From: Breoghania sp.
Lineage (GTDB): Bacteria; Pseudomonadota; Alphaproteobacteria; Rhizobiales; Stappiaceae
Direction of reading: 5' to 3'
Length of the DNA: 64,000 nucleotides
NCBI RefSeq assembly: GCF_030066895.1
Contig: NZ_JASJAV010000008.1
Coordinates: 1 to 64,000, forward strand
Below are positions 9,562 through 20,100 of this stretch, piece by piece. Each line of letters begins with the position of its first letter. Position 1 is the stretch's first letter. Under the pieces are notes generated by a model. It did not search any database. It worked only from the letters and a program-made list of their open reading frames with translations, and was not told the DNA's origin. The position numbers were made by a program, and so were the translations under genes.

Positions 9562-10315
9562 GCGACACGTTTCAGGACGTTCCGGCTCTCGATGGGGAGA
9601 GCTTTCGCGAGATCGACCGGGAGCGCTTGCTCCAGCCGACCACCTCCGATCATCCGCCATCCTGCTGTTGCACGGGTCGCTGCGCGAGCGCTCCTATTCG
9701 CGGCTTCTGAACGAGGAAGCCGCGCGTATCCTGCAGCTTTTCGGGGTCGAGACGCGGGTGTTCGATCCCTCCGGCATGCCGCTTCCCGACGATGCCGGGC
9801 CCGATCATCCCAAGGTTGCGGAACTGCGGGAACTGGTCATGTGGTCAGAGGGGCAGGTGTGGTACTCGCCGGAACGGCACGGCGCGATGACGGGCATCAG
9901 AAAGGCGCAGATCGACTGGATCCCGCTGGCGCTGGGCGCGGTGCGTCCGAGCCAGGGCAAGACGCTGGCCGTCATGCAGGTTTCCGGTGGCTCGCAATCG
10001 TTCAATGCGGTCAATCAGTTGCGCGTTCTGGGGCGGTGGATGCGGATGATCACCATTCCCAACCAGTCCTCCGTCGCCAAAGCCTTCATGGAATTCGACG
10101 ACGACGGCTGGATGAAGCCGTCGGCCTATTACGACCGGGTCGTCGACGTGATGGAGGAACTGGTGAAGTTCACGTTGCTGACCCGCGACCGGGCCGACTA
10201 TCTGGTCGACCGTTATTCGGAGCGTCGCGAGGATGCGGCGGCGCTGTCGAAGTGTGTCAATCAGCGCTGTCTTTGCGAGCACGTGGTCGGAGTGACCGAT
10301 CACGTGGGCGCTTGA
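9558..10315 (+). pseudogene. arsH: ArsH organoarsenical oxidase (NADPH:FMN reductase family), frameshifted
   Basis: GTG 9558 overlaps the preceding stop. The N-terminal arm ([18 protein letters not shown]) is followed by a shift near 9655. The flavodoxin-like core is then open: [20 protein letters not shown] (FMN phosphate loop), [40 protein letters not shown] and [20 protein letters not shown]. The ancestral stop near 10262 is gone and the frame runs on to 10315 into the 3' end of the convergent PPK2 remnant, so a deletion probably joined the two 3' ends. ArsH oxidises trivalent methyl-arsenicals. The core is complete, but it lacks a normal start. Confidence 0.85.
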
Positions 10316-10845
10316 GCCGACAATGAGCGGGTCGGGGGCGCCGACGATGCTGGTGTCCTTGTCGGGGTAATCGAGGGCGTTCAGGAAATGCTCCATGCAG
10401 TTCAGCCTGGCGCGTTTCTTGTCGTCCGATTTCACCACCGTCCAGGGAGCGTCGGCGGTGTCGGTGTAGAAGAACATCGCTTCTTTCGCCTCGGTGTAAT
10501 CGTCCCACTTGTCGAGGGAAGCGAGGTCGACGGGCGAGAGCTTCCACTGCTTCAGTGGGTCGGTCTTGCGGGAGTCAAAGCGGCGGCGCTGTTCCTTTCG
10601 GGTGACGGAGAGCCAGCACTTGAAGAGCCAAATGCCATCGCGCACCAGCATGCGTTCGAAGCCCGGGCACTGGCGCATGAATTCCAGATGCTCGTTCGCG
10701 GTGCAGAAACCCATGACCCGCTCCACGTCCGCGCGGTCGTATCAGGAGCGGTCGAACAGCACGATTTCACCGGCGGCGGGCAGGTGCTCGATATAGCGCT
10801 GGAAATACCATTGGGTCTTCTCGCGCTCGGTCGGCTTCTGCAACC
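10250..10845 (-). pseudogene. ppk2: Polyphosphate kinase 2, N-terminus deleted, Trp to TGA
   Basis: PPK2 sequence begins abruptly at [20 protein letters not shown] near 10845. Everything upstream in the family, including the Walker A lysine loop, is absent. EIVLFDRS is followed by TGA (10742-10744) where the family has the invariant Trp of DRSWYN. The rest reads cleanly: ERVMGFCTANEHLEFMRQCP, FKCWLSVTRKEQRRRF, LKQWKLSPVDLASLDKWDDY, FYTDTADAPWTVVKSDDKKR. It converges on arsH and their ends overlap. PPK2 enzymes transfer phosphate between polyphosphate and nucleotides. This copy cannot work. Confidence 0.85.
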
Positions 10846-10971
10846 GCCACAATCCGGACATAACATTATAACATCACTATTGTCGGGATTGCGACGCATG
10901 ATGCGGACAACCGGCTCTGCGGCCGGTCCGCATTCCCGTATGATTTGTAGGGTCGACAAGGGGGCGTTTGC

Positions 10972-11617
10972 ATGCATCTGGATCATTCTCGTTTCTTCCG
11001 GGGCTTCCGGCTAGCGCGAGACACTTCCGGCTTCGGGTCCGGCGCGCTTGCCGCCGTCGCGGGGCTTATTCTTCTGGGCTCAACCTCTCCGGCGGCAGCT
11101 CACATCATTCAGGGTGGGGCAGGCGGCTTTTCGAGCGGGTTCGAACATCCGCTGACCGGTGCCGATCATTTTCTGGCCATGTTCGCCGTCGGCCTGTGGG
11201 GCGCGCAGATGGGCGGGCGGCCCGTGTGGAGCCTGCCGGTCGCGTTTCCGCTGATCATGGTTGTCGGCGGTATCGGCGGTATTCTCGGCATCCCAATGTC
11301 CTCGGCATCGAGACGGGCATCGCGCTGTCAATCCTGGCGCTCGGGCTTGCGATCGTCTTTGCCTGGCATCTGCCGGAATGGGGCGCGTTGCTGCTGATCG
11401 CCGTCTTCGCCATCTGTCAGTTTATGCGCACGGTGCGGAGCTGCCGCGGGCGGCCGATCCGGCCGACTATGCCATCGGCTTCGTGCTCGCCACCGGCATG
11501 ATCCACCTGATTGGTATTGGCGTGGGGCTCGCACTTCAACGTATCCGCGGTGGCATGTTCTCGTGCGTCCTCGGGGGTGTCATTGCGCTCGGCGTGTGCT
11601 ACTATCTGATCGTATGA
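10972..11617 (+). pseudogene. HupE/UreJ-family membrane protein, two frameshifts
   Basis: Starts at ATG 10972 with a signal/first helix ending PAAAHIIQ, then the conserved FEHPLTGADHFLAMFAVGLW with metal-binding His and Asp. The frame shifts near 11295 to LGIETGIALSILALGLAIVF and near 11420 to YAHGAELP, DYAIGFVLATGMIHLIGIGV and a final helix, ending at TGA 11615-11617. HupE/UreJ proteins are membrane permeases thought to move nickel or cobalt. The stop overlaps the next start (ATGA), so this was the first gene of a coupled set of HupE-like genes. Confidence 0.8.
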
Positions 11618-12274
11618 AAACCTGGTCGCTCAGATCCGTTGCAGTGCGCAGCCCCGTTCTTTGGGCGGGGTCCGGCCTTCTTGTCCTCGGACTGATCGTC
11701 ATTCTCTGGCTCGTTTTCGGCGCAGACAAAAGCACCTTGCTGGACTGGTGGGGTACTGACCACCGTCCTGTCGCCTCAGCATGCATTGCCGCTGGTTGGC
11801 ATCGGCATCGCTTTTGGCATCATTCAACGACGTGCGTTCGTGGCCGGACTCGTGGCGCTTGGCATGGAGCTCTATCTCGGGCTTGTGGGGGAGGCGATCG
11901 TGCTCGACCACCTCTCCACCCTGCCTGGTCCGGCGGATCTTCTCACGCCGATTGCCTCAATCGCGATAGGTCTGGCGTTGCTCGAGCCGCGCGGGCTGCG
12001 GATCATCGTCGTGCCGCTTGCAGTGTTTCTGGCGGCGACGGCGGCGGGCATCTTCCTGCGGCTGACCGATCCCAGTCTGCACGATCCCGCCTTTTCGATC
12101 GCCGGAACGGTCACGGTCGTCTGGCTGGTTCTGGCGTTGGGATTGAGCGTGCGGGCCTTTCGGCAGTCCTGGTTCGATCTTGCCGGACGGATCCTCGGCA
12201 GTTGGCTGCTTGCCATCGGCCTGCTGCACGGCGGCGCCGTCATTGCGCAAGCCGCGAGTGCTCCGGCTCCGTAG
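11614..12274 (+). pseudogene. HupE-like membrane protein, frameshifted
   Basis: ATG 11614 opens with a signal-anchor helix (WAGSGLLVLGLIVILWLVFG). The frame is lost near 11750 and resumes as VLTTVLSPQHALPLVGIGIA, the motif with which many HupE/UreJ proteins start their core, followed by FVAGLVALGMELYLGLVGEA, SIAIGLALLEPRGLRIIVVP, VTVVWLVLALGLSVRAF and a last helix ending at 12274. Six or seven membrane segments can be counted. It is translationally coupled to the preceding HupE gene. Function is unproven, and a metal-permease role is inferred from the neighbour. Confidence 0.65.
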
Positions 12275-12441
12275 CCACCCGGCTTCCCGATCCCGCAATT
12301 CCCCCGGATGAGGGCGGGCTCTTTCCCGATCCTGATTCCGGGTTTTCCGATATGGGGACATCCGGCCCTTCGGGGGCCCGAAACGTCCGGGTTCGATCTC
12401 GCACGTCAGCCCTGACGTCGCCCCAGCTCAAGGAGGGTCAT

Positions 12442-12991
12442 GTGAAAAGGTCAATTCCGTTTCTGCTTGCCGGCGTTCTGATGAGCGCGCCGGGCGCTCC
12501 GGCAACGGCGCACACCCGTTACCCAGCTCGTCTACCGGGTCGCCTTTCCGTTTTCGCAAAAGGAGGTGAAGGCCCATGGATGAGGCCTGGACGCTGGACG
12601 AGGGCACCAGCGCGCAGATCCTGAGACCTATGACGTCAACAAGGACGGCCATTTCGACAAGGCGGAAGCGGCGGCCGTCGGGGCCGATATCATGGGCAAT
12701 CTGGCCTCAAGTCGGTACCTGACCTTCATTCGCGTGGGCGACAAGGATGTGTCGACGGTCAAACCCTTCGGCCTGCGCTTGCCCGAACCGGTCGATCCTA
12801 GCCGCACGCCGCTCTCCGTCACGGTCGAGGATTCCGATTTTGTTATGGATGTGAAACCGGCGCAGGCGAAGCTCGCAATCCTCAAGGATGCGCCGTCGCC
12901 CGGCTGCGAGATGAAGGTCGCACCCATTCCGGCGGATAGCTATCCGCGCTTTGCCGTGGCGCCGCAGGTCATCACGTTGACCTGCCCTTGA
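12442..12991 (+). pseudogene. DUF1007-family periplasmic protein, frameshifted
   Basis: GTG 12442 follows AGGAGGGTCAT. A signal peptide (KRSIPFLLAGVLMSAPGAPA) ends before 'TAHTRYP'. The frame is lost within about 35 codons. The characteristic DUF1007 text returns in other frames: an EF-hand-like YDVNKDGHFDKAEAAAVGAD, then LTFIRVGDKDVSTVKPFGLR and PLSVTVEDSDFVMDVKPAQA, ending CP at 12991. DUF1007 proteins are often found beside nickel/cobalt permeases, which fits the two HupE-type genes upstream and suggests a periplasmic metal-handling role (inference). Confidence 0.7.
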
Positions 12992-13021
12992 GAGGGGCAA
13001 GCGGCTTTTCTGATGACGCTC

Positions 13022-13627
13022 TCAACCGGTCGCGCGGCACATTGCGGCGGTCATCAGACCGGCAGCAATCAGCACGCTGCCGCCGAGCTGGTGAATTGCC
13101 TTCAACGTCGAGAGGCGGTTGACCTTTTCGCGCACGGCGGAGGCCGCAAGCGCGTTGACGATGGCCAGCACAACGAAGGTCACGCCCATCAGTACGAGCT
13201 GCGGGGTCACGGGCGCGCCGGGGGCGATGAAGTGGGGCAGGAGGAAGGCGATGCCCTTGGGGTTCAGCGCCGTGACGATCCAGGCATGCGCCAGAATGGT
13301 GCGATTGTCGCGCGTGGCGGTGGCAACCGTTTCAAGCGGCGCGGGCGAGGTGTGCCACATCTTCCAGTCGAGCCACATCAGATAGGCGGCGCCGACCCAT
13401 TTCAGGATCGTGAACAGGGTGGCGGAGGTCGCGAGCACGGCGCCGAGACCCGCCAGCGACAACGTCGCGGCCGTGGTGTCGCCGAGTGCCACACCTGTGA
13501 CGGAGGCAAGCGCCGTCTTACGTCCCTGCGCCAGCGCATAGGAGACGACGAGCATGATGGTCAGGCCGGGAATGGCGAGCACGATGAGGGGTGCGACCAG
13601 ATAGGCCGAATAGAGTTCCCACGTCAT
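13022..13627 (-). CDS. LysE/RhtB-family amino-acid exporter
   Basis: The 201-residue protein starts at ATG 13627 behind GGGAGAG. The upstream extension of the frame lacks family similarity. It has the hallmark start PLIVLAIPGLTIMLVVSYAL (family form PGP), then LASVTGVALGDTTAATLSLA, LKWVGAAYLMWLDWKMW, and later helices with LNPKGIAFLLPHFIAPGAP. About six membrane helices are predicted. LysE/RhtB permeases export amino acids or homoserine lactone-like compounds. The substrate cannot be read from sequence. The frame is intact, which is unusual for this part of the window. Confidence 0.85.
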   Translation of the reverse strand: MTWELYSAYLVAPLIVLAIPGLTIMLVVSYALAQGRKTALASVTGVALGDTTAATLSLAGLGAVLATSATLFTILKWVGAAYLMWLDWKMWHTSPAPLETVATATRDNRTILAHAWIVTALNPKGIAFLLPHFIAPGAPVTPQLVLMGVTFVVLAIVNALAASAVREKVNRLSTLKAIHQLGGSVLIAAGLMTAAMCRATG

Positions 13628-13821
13628 GACGCTCTCCCATTGTTTCGTCGGTCTGCTATCGCGCCAGTTGGCGGAACGACGAAACCATTCGCTCATCTCG
13701 CACGTTAGGGATACGAGACCTCAACGTAACCGGCACTTCGCAAACTTCAAGCAACTGTGGAGTGCAGGGACCTCGGCAAAACCGTTAACCGACCCGCCAG
13801 CCGAACGGGAGGCATGAGGAC

Positions 13822-14669
13822 GTGACGAAAAAACAGGTCATCGGCCTTCTTGCCGTCGCGCTCCCCCTTTGCGCATTTCCTTACCTGGATATGGCCTCGG
13901 CCGCACCGCAGCAACGCGGTGCTGCCCCGCAAGATGCCGCAGGTCAGGCGATGGAGAACGTCGGGGAAGAAGAGACGGCCGATGTCGACGCCGCGCCCCC
14001 GGCCAAGGGGGTCGCGCCGACGGCGAAACCGCAAGCCGATCACCTGCCGCCGCCAAACCGTCGGAAAAGCCGGAGACGGACGATCTCTTCGCGAAGGCTC
14101 CGGCGGATCTCCCCGTCGGCCAGCCGCAACACCCCGTTGCCGGGAGCAGACGTCACGCGGGTGGAGCTGCCCGAACCCGATATTCCCGCCTGCCGTATCC
14201 CGGTGCCGGTGGATGTCTCGTCGCTTTCCGTGCTCGAGGCTGTCGATCTCTCCCCCCGATGCGACGCTCGACTGCGCATTTGCCTCGTCCTTCGCCGCAC
14301 GGGTGCGGGAGACGGTGGCGCCAGCGGCGAAGAACCTGCTCGGATCGGAACTGACGGGCCTGCGTGTTGCCGCCTCCTACAATTGCCGACGGCGCAACAA
14401 TCTTTCTTCAGGGCAAGATTTCCGAGCATGCCAAGGGCAACGCGGTCGATATCTCGGGCTTTCGGCTCGCCGACGGTCGTCTCGTCACGGTCGCCGACGG
14501 GTGGAAGACGTCGGGGCGGGAGAAGGCGTTTCTTCGGCGCGTTCGCAAGAAGGCCTGCGAGCGGTTTCTCACCGTGCTCACGCCGGAAGGCGACGCCTAT
14601 CATCAGGATCACATGCATCTCGACCAGGGATGCCACGGCAAGACATGCACCTACCGGATCTGCCAGTAA
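13822..14669 (+). pseudogene. Extensin-like C-terminal domain protein, several frameshifts
   Basis: ATG 13822 with a signal peptide (VIGLLAVALPLCAFPYLDMA) opens a Pro/Ala-rich linker. The text then jumps frames: AAAKPSEKPETDDLFAKAPA, ADVTRVELPEPDIPACRIPV, ATLDCAFASSFAARVRE and LLGSELTGLRVAASYNCR. Finally GKISEHAKGNAVDISGFRLA and DAYHQDHMHLDQGCHGKTCT run to 14669. The last part is the extensin-like_C domain, related to the LAS/D-Ala-D-Ala carboxypeptidase fold, with the His/Asp metal motif (HAKGNAVDI, DHMHLDQ). It would act in the periplasm on the cell wall. At least four indels are present. Confidence 0.8.
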
Positions 14670-14765
14670 CGTAACGGTATATAATGGATCTGCGCGGTTG
14701 TAGGGGCGCAGGCAACCTGTCACCCTGCGTGCGATGCCACGCACCCGGCAGACAGTGAAAGGCCA

Positions 14766-15957
14766 ATGATGGATCGGTATGACAGCGCCCGCGACATGAC
14801 CCTCGCGCTCCGCCCCGACCTGCCCGTCTACTGCTTTCATCTGCAAGTTCTCACCGCCGATGCGAAAGCCTTCACGAAGGCCTTTCCGGGCAAGACGGCC
14901 TATGCGGTGAAGACCAACGGCGAACCCTTCGTGCTGGAGACGCTGGCTGCGGCGGGCATCGGCTGTTTCGACGTCGCATCGCTTGCCGAGTTCGAGGCCG
15001 TGCGGGCCGTCGCGCCGAAAGCGGAGTTGCTCTACATGCATCCGATCAAGGCGCAGTCCGATATCCGTCTGGCACTTGAGACCTATCGCATCCGCACCCT
15101 GTCGCTCGACCACGAGGACGAAGTCGCCAAGATCCTGCGCATCGTGCGCGCGCTCGATCTCGATCCGGGCGACATCACGCTGTTTGTGCGCATCGCCACC
15201 AAGGGACATGCGGCCTACGAACTGTCGAAGAAATTCGGCGCGGCCCTCGGTCATGCGGTGGGGCTTCTGCAGCGCATCGATCGTATCGGCTTCAAGTGCG
15301 GCCTGTGCTTCCATGCCGGCTCGCAGATCGAGGAGGCGGAGACCTACGAGCGGGCGCTGGCGTCTGCCGACTGGGTGCGGTCGCGCGCCGGGGTGGAACT
15401 GGTCGGGCTCGATGTCGTCGGCGGGTTCCCGGGCCGTCTACGGCAACGATCCGCACCGCAAGGTGTGCCATGTGCCTTCCACGGGCGAGATCATCGAACA
15501 GTTGAAGCACGATCTCGACGATTGGGGCTTTTCCGATCTGTCCATCGCGGCTGAGCCGATCTGCGCGTGCGCCGTGACGCTGGTGGTGCGGGTTCTGCTG
15601 AAGAAGGGGCGGCGGCTTTATATCAACGATGGCATCTGGGCCTCGCTGTCGGACAGCTGGGCGGGCAAGATCACGCTGCCCGCCCGCCACATCCCCGATC
15701 CCGCCCGCAAACGGCGCACCGGCGATGCTGAGAACATCGTGCCCTTCAAGGTGTGCGGCGCGACGTGCGACAGCGTTGATATCCTGTCGCGGCCCTTCTG
15801 GTTGCCGGAGACGGTGGATACCGGCGACTGGATCGAGATCGGCCACATCGGCGCCTACTCGCTGTCGCTCAGGATCCGGTTCAACGGCTTCTATCCCGAC
15901 ACGGTCGTGGAGGTGGACCGGCCCTTCGATGAGCCCGGAAACCCAACGGAACGGTGA
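14766..15957 (+). pseudogene. Ornithine/lysine-type PLP decarboxylase (fold III), frameshifted
   Basis: Two ATGs (14766, 14769) open the frame. The alanine-racemase-like barrel has the PLP lysine in TAYAVKTNGEPFVLETLAAA (near residue 45), MHPIKAQSDI, and the phosphate-side FHAGSQIEE. An indel near 15430 interrupts LDVVGGFPG/AVYGNDPH. The second part has EPICACAV where the family has the PLP-binding EPGRALVA, so a key motif is also altered. It then has the active-site Cys loop CGATCDSVDIL, ending at 15957. The enzyme would decarboxylate ornithine or lysine to putrescine or cadaverine. Confidence 0.85.
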
Positions 15958-16594
15958 GTTTTGCCTCGATCGAGATGATGGCGGATTGAGGGGGAGGGGC
16001 TCCGGCCGAGCCCCTTACGTCGTGGTTGAAGAGTGCAGGCGTTTTGCCGCCTGTTTTCTCAGCTACGAGGATCAATTCATGAATGCATAAACTAAAGAGC
16101 CGCTGATCCAGTAAAATGTAGAACTCATTATAACCGCGGTTTCTCGAAGCGTATCCGTTTCCACCCTCCAGGCCTTCAATAATCTGCCTCGCAGGGATGC
16201 CTGCGCGTCCGGAGCATGAAAGGATTGCTGCGAATACAGATTCATCCGAATATTTTGCCGTAGGCATCTTCTCCCATGCGGCGTAGAAAATCGGGCGTCC
16301 TCGCCGGGCGGAATTTGACCTGCTTCGCATTGCTGATTCAAGGAACGTCTGGCCATCTTTCCTGATTTTATCCGCCGTTGCTTCCGTAATTCGGATGGCG
16401 GTTACGCCGCAACTGTCAGCCACAAGAGCGCTAAACAATCCTGTGTGGACGTTTTGCATGGCAAGGCCTTCGGCTTCAATCGACGCCGGTAACCCTGGAA
16501 TGAATTGTTCTATAATTTTAATTTGAGTGCGCCATGACTGTAGCCAGTACAGTGTCAGGCAAATAATAAAGAGGATAATGAATATTCGTTTCAT
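15881..16594 (-). CDS. Hypothetical membrane-anchored protein
   Basis: From ATG 16594 the frame gives 238 residues with an N-terminal membrane anchor (KRIFIILFIICLTLYWLQSW) and a soluble part with two Cys (ADSCGVT, LSCSGRA), presumably periplasmic. I recognise no family. GC is visibly lower than in the neighbours, and the frame overlaps the 3' end of the convergent decarboxylase by 77 bases, so the true stop may be earlier or the 3' end may be shifted. A frame with stop at 16072 also exists. Start 16594 is chosen because the anchor follows it directly. It could be a recently acquired orphan gene or a decayed one. Confidence 0.45.
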   Translation of the reverse strand: MKRIFIILFIICLTLYWLQSWRTQIKIIEQFIPGLPASIEAEGLAMQNVHTGLFSALVADSCGVTAIRITEATADKIRKDGQTFLESAMRSRSNSARRGRPIFYAAWEKMPTAKYSDESVFAAILSCSGRAGIPARQIIEGLEGGNGYASRNRGYNEFYILLDQRLFSLCIHELILVAEKTGGKTPALFNHDVRGSAGAPPPQSAIISIEAKLTVPLGFRAHRRAGPPPRPCRDRSR

Positions 16595-16749
16595 GGCGGA
16601 TAGCTTGAAAAATTTCCTTGGGCGTCGTGAGGACAGAAAGATCGGATTTGAAAGGTTGCCAGCCTCTACGGTAGAGGAGGTTTTGTTTAGGTAAGCAAAA
16701 AATGGGGTTGACAAAAGAAACAATAATCGCACGGTGTGCGCACTGATTT

Positions 16750-16940
16750 CTGGATTCCGGATCGGCGTTCGGCTTCGCCTCGCTTGTCCGGAATGAGGGA
16801 ATGTGGGGTCGAGTTGTAAGCAGATGCGGACATAAAAACGGGTGCTGCTCGATCTCTATCCGCGTGTGGTTACAACTCTCTGCTTGCTCTTCATTCCGGA
16901 CGGTCTGCCGCGCAGCGGCATGGCCAGATCCGGAATCCAG
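16750..16940. repeat. 191-bp intergenic element with 13-bp terminal inverted repeats
   Basis: The ends CTGGATTCCGGAT and ATCCGGAATCCAG are exact inverted complements. Inside each end a second arm (GTCCGGAATGA at 16789-16799, TCATTCCGGAC at 16890-16900) pairs as well, so each half can also fold alone. There is no coding sequence. It resembles the palindromic repeats scattered between genes of many Rhizobiales and MITE-like elements, and it is a sequence variant of the gCCCGG-rich repeats found elsewhere in this window. Confidence 0.75.
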
Positions 16941-17029
16941 CGCAATGGTTTGCGGCGAAGCCGCTCCATTATTCTTTCCTCTTCCTTCTCCTTCCCGCCA
17001 ATCTGCGCCATACTTTCCTACGTTGATAT

Positions 17030-17041
17030 TTTATCGATAAA
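17030..17041 (+). promoter_or_regulatory. Palindrome TTTATCGATAAA upstream of the 5-oxoprolinase gene
   Basis: A perfect 12-bp palindrome lies 90 bases before the ATG at 17132. Its right half continues as TCGATAAATTGT, a 12-mer that recurs exactly at 26858-26869 upstream of the TRAP transporter genes. This suggests one regulator controlling both. Which protein binds is unknown. Confidence 0.4.
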
Positions 17042-17131
17042 TTGTGACTTTTACTGCCGGTGACGGGCGGAATCCGTATTGCGGGCTGTCCGCATCCTCC
17101 AAAACAAACACACCTGACCGAGGTTTGATAC

Positions 17132-20100
17132 ATGACGGCGAAGTGGGATTTCTGGATCGATCGTGGCGGCACCTTCACCGATATCGTGGCACGCCCGCCC
17201 GACGGTGAGATCCGCGCGCGCAAGGTTTTGTTCGAAAACCCGGAAGTCTATCGCGACGCCGCCATCCAGGGCATCCGCGAGCTGATGAGCGTTGAAAAAG
17301 GCGCGCGCATTCCGGCTGAGAACATCAACACGGTGAAGATGGGCACCACGGTCGCCACCAACGCTCTGCTGGAGCGCAAGGGCGATTGCACGGCGCTGCT
17401 GATCACCAAGGGGTTCCGCGATGCGCTGGAGATCGGCTACCAGGATCGCCCGGACATCTTCACCAAGGAAATCATCAAGCCGGAAATGCTCTACGAGACG
17501 GTCGTGGAGTGCGGCGAGCGCGTGCGCGCCGACGGGACGGTGGAGAAGGCCCCCGATCTCGCTCAGGTCCGCGCCGCGCTGAAGGCAATCTACAATGACG
17601 GCATCCGCTCGCTCGCCATCGTCTTCATGCATGCCTACGCCTATCCTAAGCATGAGAAAGCCGTGGCCGAGATCGCGCGCGAAGTCGGTTTCCCGCAGAT
17701 CTCCGTCAGCCACGAGGTTTCGCCGCTGATGAAGCTCGTCGAGCGCGGCGACACGACCGTGGTCGATGCCTACCTCTCGCCGATCCTGCGCCGCTATGTG
17801 GAGCAGGTGGTTGAGGAGCTTCAGATCGAGGGCACCGACTGCCGGCTGATGTTCATGCAGTCGTCGGGTGAGCTGACGGCGACCGATCTCTTCCAGGGTA
17901 AAGACGCCATCCTGTCCGGCCCCGCGGGCGGTGTCGTCGGCGCGGTGGAGACCTCCAAGATCGCCGGCTTCGACAAGATCATCGGCTTCGACATGGGCGG
18001 CACCTCCACGGACGTGTCGCACTATAACGGCGAGCACGAACGCGCCTTCGAGACGGAAGTCGCGGGCGTTCGCATGCGCGCACCGATGATGATGATCCAC
18101 ACGGTCGCGGCGGGCGGCGGGTCTATCCTGCATTATTGCGACGGCCGCTTCCAGGTCGGCCCGGACAGTGTGGGCGCTAATCCGGGCCCGGCGTGTTATC
18201 GCTGCGGCGGCCTGCTGGTGGTGATCGATGCCAACGTGATGGTCGGTAAGCTGTCGTCCGATTTCTTCCCCAAGATCTTTGGTCCAAATGCCGACGAGGC
18301 GCTGGACGAGGACGTCGTCCGTGCGAAGTTCAAGGACATGGCCGCCCGTATCGGCGACGGTCGCTCCGAGGAGGAGATCGCCGATGGCTTCCTCAAGATC
18401 GCCGTCGCCAACATGGCCAACGCCATCAAGAAGATCTCCGTCCAGCGCGGCTATGATGTCACCGAATATGCGCTGACCTGCTTCGGCGGCGCAGGCGGGC
18501 AGTCGGCCTGCATGGTCGCCGACAATCTCGGCATGAAGACGGTGATCGTCCATCCGCTCTCCGGCATCCTGTCGGCTTACGGCATGGGGCTCGCCGATAT
18601 CCGCGCCACCCGCCAGCAGGCGGTGGTGAAGACGCTGGCCGACGACATGCTCGGCGAACTCGACACCTTGCGCGCCGCACTTGAAGGCGAGACGGAAGGC
18701 GAGCTGGTCGGTCAGGGCATTCCTGCGGCCGAGTGCGAGACCCACGCCCGCGCCCATCTGCGCTACGAGGGCACGGATACGCCGCTTCCCGTTACGCTCG
18801 GCACCATTCTGGCGATGATGGCGGAATTCGGGGCCGCCCCCATAAGGCGCAGTTCGGCTTCGTCTACGAGGCAAAGCCCGTGGTCGTGGAAGCGCTCGAG
18901 GTCGAGACCGTCAGCGGTGGTGCGGGCATCGTCGAGCCCGATCATGTCCTTGCCGAGACGGAGGCCGTTGCCACGGCCAACACCCGTTTCTTCTCCGATG
19001 ACGCCTGGCAGGATGCGGTGATCTATCGGCGCGATGCCATCCAGCCGGGCATGACCGTTTCCGGCCCCGCGCTCATCATGGAACCACACGCGACGATCGT
19101 CGTGGAGCCGGGCTGGCAGCCGGAACTGACCGTCAAGGACCACATCGTGCTGAAGCGCGTGGTCGCTGCCAAGCGTGCGGGCGCGGTGGGCACCGAGGCC
19201 GATCCGGTCATGCTGGAGGTGTTCAACAACCTCTTCATGAACATCGCCGAGCAGATGGGCGTGACGCTTCAGAACACCGCCTATTCGGTCAACATCAAGG
19301 AGCGCTTGGACTTCTCCTGCGCCGTCTTCGATGAGGCCGGTACGCTGGTCGCCAACGCGCCGCACATGCCGGTGCATCTGGGTTCGATGGACCGGTCGGT
19401 GGAAACGGTCATCCGGCTGAATGCGGGCAAGATCCGTCCCGGCGACGTCTTCGCGCTGAACGCGCCGTATAATGGCGGCACGCATCTGCCGGACATCACG
19501 GTCGTCTCGCCGGTCTTCGATGACTAGGGCAAGGAGATCCTGTTCTGGATCGCCTCGCGTGGTCACCATGCCGATGTCGGCGGCACGGCGCCGGGCTCCA
19601 TGACCCCGCGCGCCACCACCGTGGACGAGGAAGGCGTCTTGATCGACAACTTCCTGCTGGTCGATCAGGGCAATTTCCGCGAGGAGGAGACCGTCAAGCT
19701 CCTCACCGATCACAAGTATCCCTGCCGCAAACCGGTGCAGAACGTCGCCGACCTCAAGGCCCAGATCGCGGCCAACGAGAAGGGCGTACAGGAGCTTCGC
19801 AAGATGGTCGCCCATTTCGGGCTGGACGTGGTGCAGGCCTATATGGGCCACGTTCAGGACAATGCGGCGGAAAGCGTGCGTGCTCTACTGCTTCCGCGTG
19901 ATGGTGGATGGCGATATCTCGATGAATGCCGGGTGTCTGCGCCCGATCAACATCGTCATCCCCGACGACTGCATGCTGAAGCCGAAATATCCGGCGGCCG
20001 TCGTTGCCGGTAATGTGGAGACCTCGCAGCACGTCACCAACACGTTGTTCGGCGCGCTGGGAGCGATGGCGGCGTCCGAGGGCACGATGAACAATCTGAC

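Noticed and set aside
11563-12624. One continuous 353-codon protein spanning the HupE-like gene and the DUF1007 start
   Set aside because: Only its first 50 and last 60 codons carry family sequence; the middle is the out-of-frame reading of a membrane protein encoded in the next frame.
16801-17063. Small genes between the orphan membrane protein and the 5-oxoprolinase
   Set aside because: They lie inside or beside the 191-bp inverted-repeat element and lack coding features.
17051-18874. 607-codon open frame on the minus strand opposite the 5-oxoprolinase gene
   Set aside because: The plus strand encodes a clear 5-oxoprolinase. The antisense frame is a by-product of high-GC codon usage, has no family similarity and no start context.
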